Assembly: GCA_951799405.1 (NCBI GenBank)
Contig: OX637353.1
Span: 10,664,001 to 10,728,000, forward strand
From: Agapetus fuscipes
Taxonomy: Eukaryota; Arthropoda; Insecta; Trichoptera; Glossosomatidae
DNA: 64,000 nt
Reading direction: 5' to 3'
In this document: piece after piece, positions 62,126-64,000 of the stretch
Numbering within the stretch: position 1 is the first letter of the stretch
How the letters are laid out: each line of letters begins with the position of its first letter
Notes under the pieces: generated by a model
What the model was told of the DNA's origin: nothing
What the model saw: only the letters and a program-made list of their open reading frames with translations
Database searches by the model: none
Translations under genes and position numbers: made by a program

Positions 62126-62845
62126 CTGTCACTTTCACATGCAAAATACTTCAACAAATGAAAAAAAAAAAATGAATTCAATCATATTTATGAATTCACA
62201 CGTATTTTGAAATGAAATTGTAATTCAAATTGTCTAATAAATTTTCCTTATTCTGTTAGCACATTTAGAAAATGAACAATTGGCTCTTTCTGTGGATTTT
62301 TGTTGAATTGACGGACATCTTGACGGTAGGAAGGTCACTGATTGACTAAATTTAGAGTTTTTCAAAATGCGCGCATTAGTGCAATTTATGTTGATCGAGG
62401 CATTGCTGTCTCAGTCTATCTAGTGATGTCTGGCTTATGAAAATAAAATGATCTCGGCATCCGGCACACAATTAGCGCGGGAAGTAGGCCTGATAAGGCA
62501 CGCCATGTTTCTAGAATATGCTCAACTGAATATATTGTATAGAGTGGAATATATAACCGCCTAACTAGGCAGTGCCAGACAAGAGCTGTGATACAAAGTG
62601 ATACCTCAATGTTCGTTGTTGATGCGCGCATTCGAAAACCGAAGCATAATAAAATTTTAATTACTTCTTTACAAACCTTGAGTCTTATACACTACAACGT
62701 TTTGTGAAGTAGATCCTTTTCTCTGATTTTTCTTTGTAAACATTTTTGCCTTTTTTTACAGTAGCAAAGACTCGAGTTTGAATGCAGCGCCATTGAAGAA
62801 GACGAAGCCTTCATTTTTCAGTACACCTTTTTAAATATAAAGCGA
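62126..62845. other. AT-rich; no gene seen
   Basis: No recognised feature. Confidence 0.3.
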
Positions 62846-62847
62846 CA

Positions 62848-63040
62848 ATCGTTGTTATTGTAAGACTGGATGAACCTTTGGTGGCCGGCCTTTGTTAAAA
62901 GGATATGAATGTTTTAACCCAGCGAAAAGCATTTTATTTAAAAAATAAATATGAATGGTATATTTTTGTGTTCCGCCGGGATTCCAACTCACAACCTTCC
63001 ATTTACGAGTCCTAAGTGTTACTACGGACCGGTTACCTTA
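62848..63040 (-). mobile_element. SINE-t1 copy 15
   Basis: Head at the high end (ACCGGTCCGTAGTAACAC, GAGTTGGAATCCCGGCGG on the minus strand), then GGAACACAAAAATATACC and the body to 62848. Confidence 0.75.
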
Positions 63041-63118
63041 TGAGATTTAAAATTGTTTAAAAAACTATTGATGTAGCTGCGTCCTTTTTATTAATTATGA
63101 AGTCACTATGCTAGTGCG

Positions 63119-63242
63119 TATTTTCAACAATAACATAGCGACTTTATACTGAATGAAAACGACGCCCTTATGTCAATCTAGTGGGTAGTTTTGAAAATCA
63201 GTTAAAAGAAGTCACATAAGCTAACGTTTAAAATACCGGGCC
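63119..63242. mobile_element. MITE-d copy, left end degraded
   Basis: CATAGCGACTTTATACTG and the right arm GCTAACGTTTAAAATACCGG match 28598-28724. Confidence 0.65.
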
Positions 63243-63369
63243 TTAGTCGGCCCAGTAAAACAGCGATGAATCAGCGAACCACAATTGGTCCTCATCACGA
63301 TTGAAGGCTCAGCAAAATCATCGATACAACAAAGATATATATTTTAAGAAGCCTATCCCATGGGCGAAC

Positions 63370-63405
63370 CGGTCGGAAGCTCTAACTCCAACAGATCCCC
63401 GAAAG
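63370..63405 (+). repeat. S-repeat copy 4 (fragment)
   Basis: GGTCGGAAGCTCTAACTCC, AACAGATCCCCGAAAGCATC. The RTEb-3' tail starts directly after. Confidence 0.5.
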
Positions 63406-63407
63406 CA

Positions 63408-63664
63408 TCTAATCTAATCTAATCTAAGCTGCAAAGATATATATCATTTAAGATTTATATTAAATGCATTCCCACAAGCAGATATGTATAATTTCGCGCT
63501 AACACATGCCGCATGTGGACCTACAATATAAAAACCCAATCTCAAATGAACATAAGCCTTGCAACTCTTGCCGTCCTTCCCTGAAACAGGGGTGACATTG
63601 GCAAAGTGAACCAATTTTTTTACAGTATGGGTGGTCAGCCGCATAACAACCTATAAGTCAAGGA
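63408..63664 (-). mobile_element. RTEb-3' copy 24 (extends into RTE coding)
   Basis: Nearly identical to 57946-58202, and homology continues to about 63836. Confidence 0.85.
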
Positions 63665-63768
63665 ACATACATGACAAATTACATTTTTAAAATCAATAAA
63701 ATAACAATATATACATTGACATAAAAAACTAAATCACAAAACCAATTTTACTTTAACAAACCCCAGCC

Positions 63769-63836
63769 GCCAACATCACAGATCAACCGCCATTTCTTTC
63801 TATCCTTACATACTTCTTTCATTTCCTCCAGAGTCA
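63769..63836 (-). pseudogene. RTE C-terminal codons linked to RTEb-3'
   Basis: The minus strand reads LEEMKEVCKDRKKWRLICDV-like sequence, as at 58303. It is cut off at 63836, where unrelated sequence begins. Confidence 0.75.
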
Positions 63837-64000
63837 TCAACAAAATTAATGTTATAGGAAACGGACACCGAGACGTACGAAACTTGAGGTTATATCATTG
63901 CTTTTAGCGTGAAAGGAGCCATTCATTCTGAAAATTAACTTTATTATGGTATCACGGCGGATTAGACCTGTATCGCAATTAAAATCATAATGGCAGGTAA

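Overview
This is A+T-rich nuclear DNA from an animal, most likely an insect and probably a moth or butterfly. That rests on GT-AG introns, an arthropod-type 5S rRNA-like sequence, tRNA-headed SINEs, RTE and jockey-type LINEs and a Tc1/mariner transposase. The order is my inference; nothing in the window proves it. There are no bacterial features. Almost all recognisable sequence is mobile or repetitive. The only convincing host gene is at the left edge.

Layout. 0-2.8 kb: a 5S-like sequence fused head-to-tail to a SINE, the first two coding exons of a minus-strand gene for an acidic protein (it continues off the left edge), and a broken THAP-like exon. 2.8-12.5 kb: repeat mosaic (hAT-like MITEs, SINEs, RTE 3' ends, heat-shock-element-like repeats). 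12.5-16.4 kb: the best-preserved element, a full-length RTE LINE with an uninterrupted 1054-codon endonuclease/reverse transcriptase frame. It sits inside a 240-bp MITE and is flanked by a 9-bp target duplication. 17-24.5 kb: a MITE carrying a 98-bp palindrome, a 5'-truncated jockey-type LINE inserted in a SINE tail, and a deleted mariner element that keeps only its catalytic half. 24.9-26.2 kb: a palindrome, then a 1.1-kb TCA-rich satellite with a 162-bp higher-order period. 26.4-48 kb: nested SINEs, MITEs, foldback elements and decayed LINE pieces, including a very young-looking retroposed fragment with a 46-A tail near 41.3 kb. 48.2-50.5 kb: a second long LINE reverse-transcriptase frame lying between the two halves of a foldback element. 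50.5-64 kb: mostly AT-rich sequence with scattered repeats, a pair of inverted 330-400-bp repeats 5 kb apart, and a duplicated 430-bp block that explains the commonest repeat in the window.

The elements fit a self-supporting ecology. RTE LINEs probably supply the machinery for the abundant short RTE-tailed repeat (24 copies). Two copies run on into RTE coding sequence, so the repeat appears to be the 3' end of an RTE family. Two tRNA-headed SINEs repeatedly occur fused at one junction, suggesting a dimeric SINE. Nine short dispersed copies share the order heat-shock-element-like motif, TATA box, GTGAACC motif, AATAAA. They look like a stress-responsive Pol II repeat family and are the best candidate here for something undescribed.

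Family names used below (SINE-t1, t2, t3, RTEb-3', LINE-J, LINE-R, LINE-L, MITE-a to e, FB-1, FB-2, HSR, S-repeat, P-repeat) are local labels, not database names. Ends of old copies are approximate to about 10 bp.
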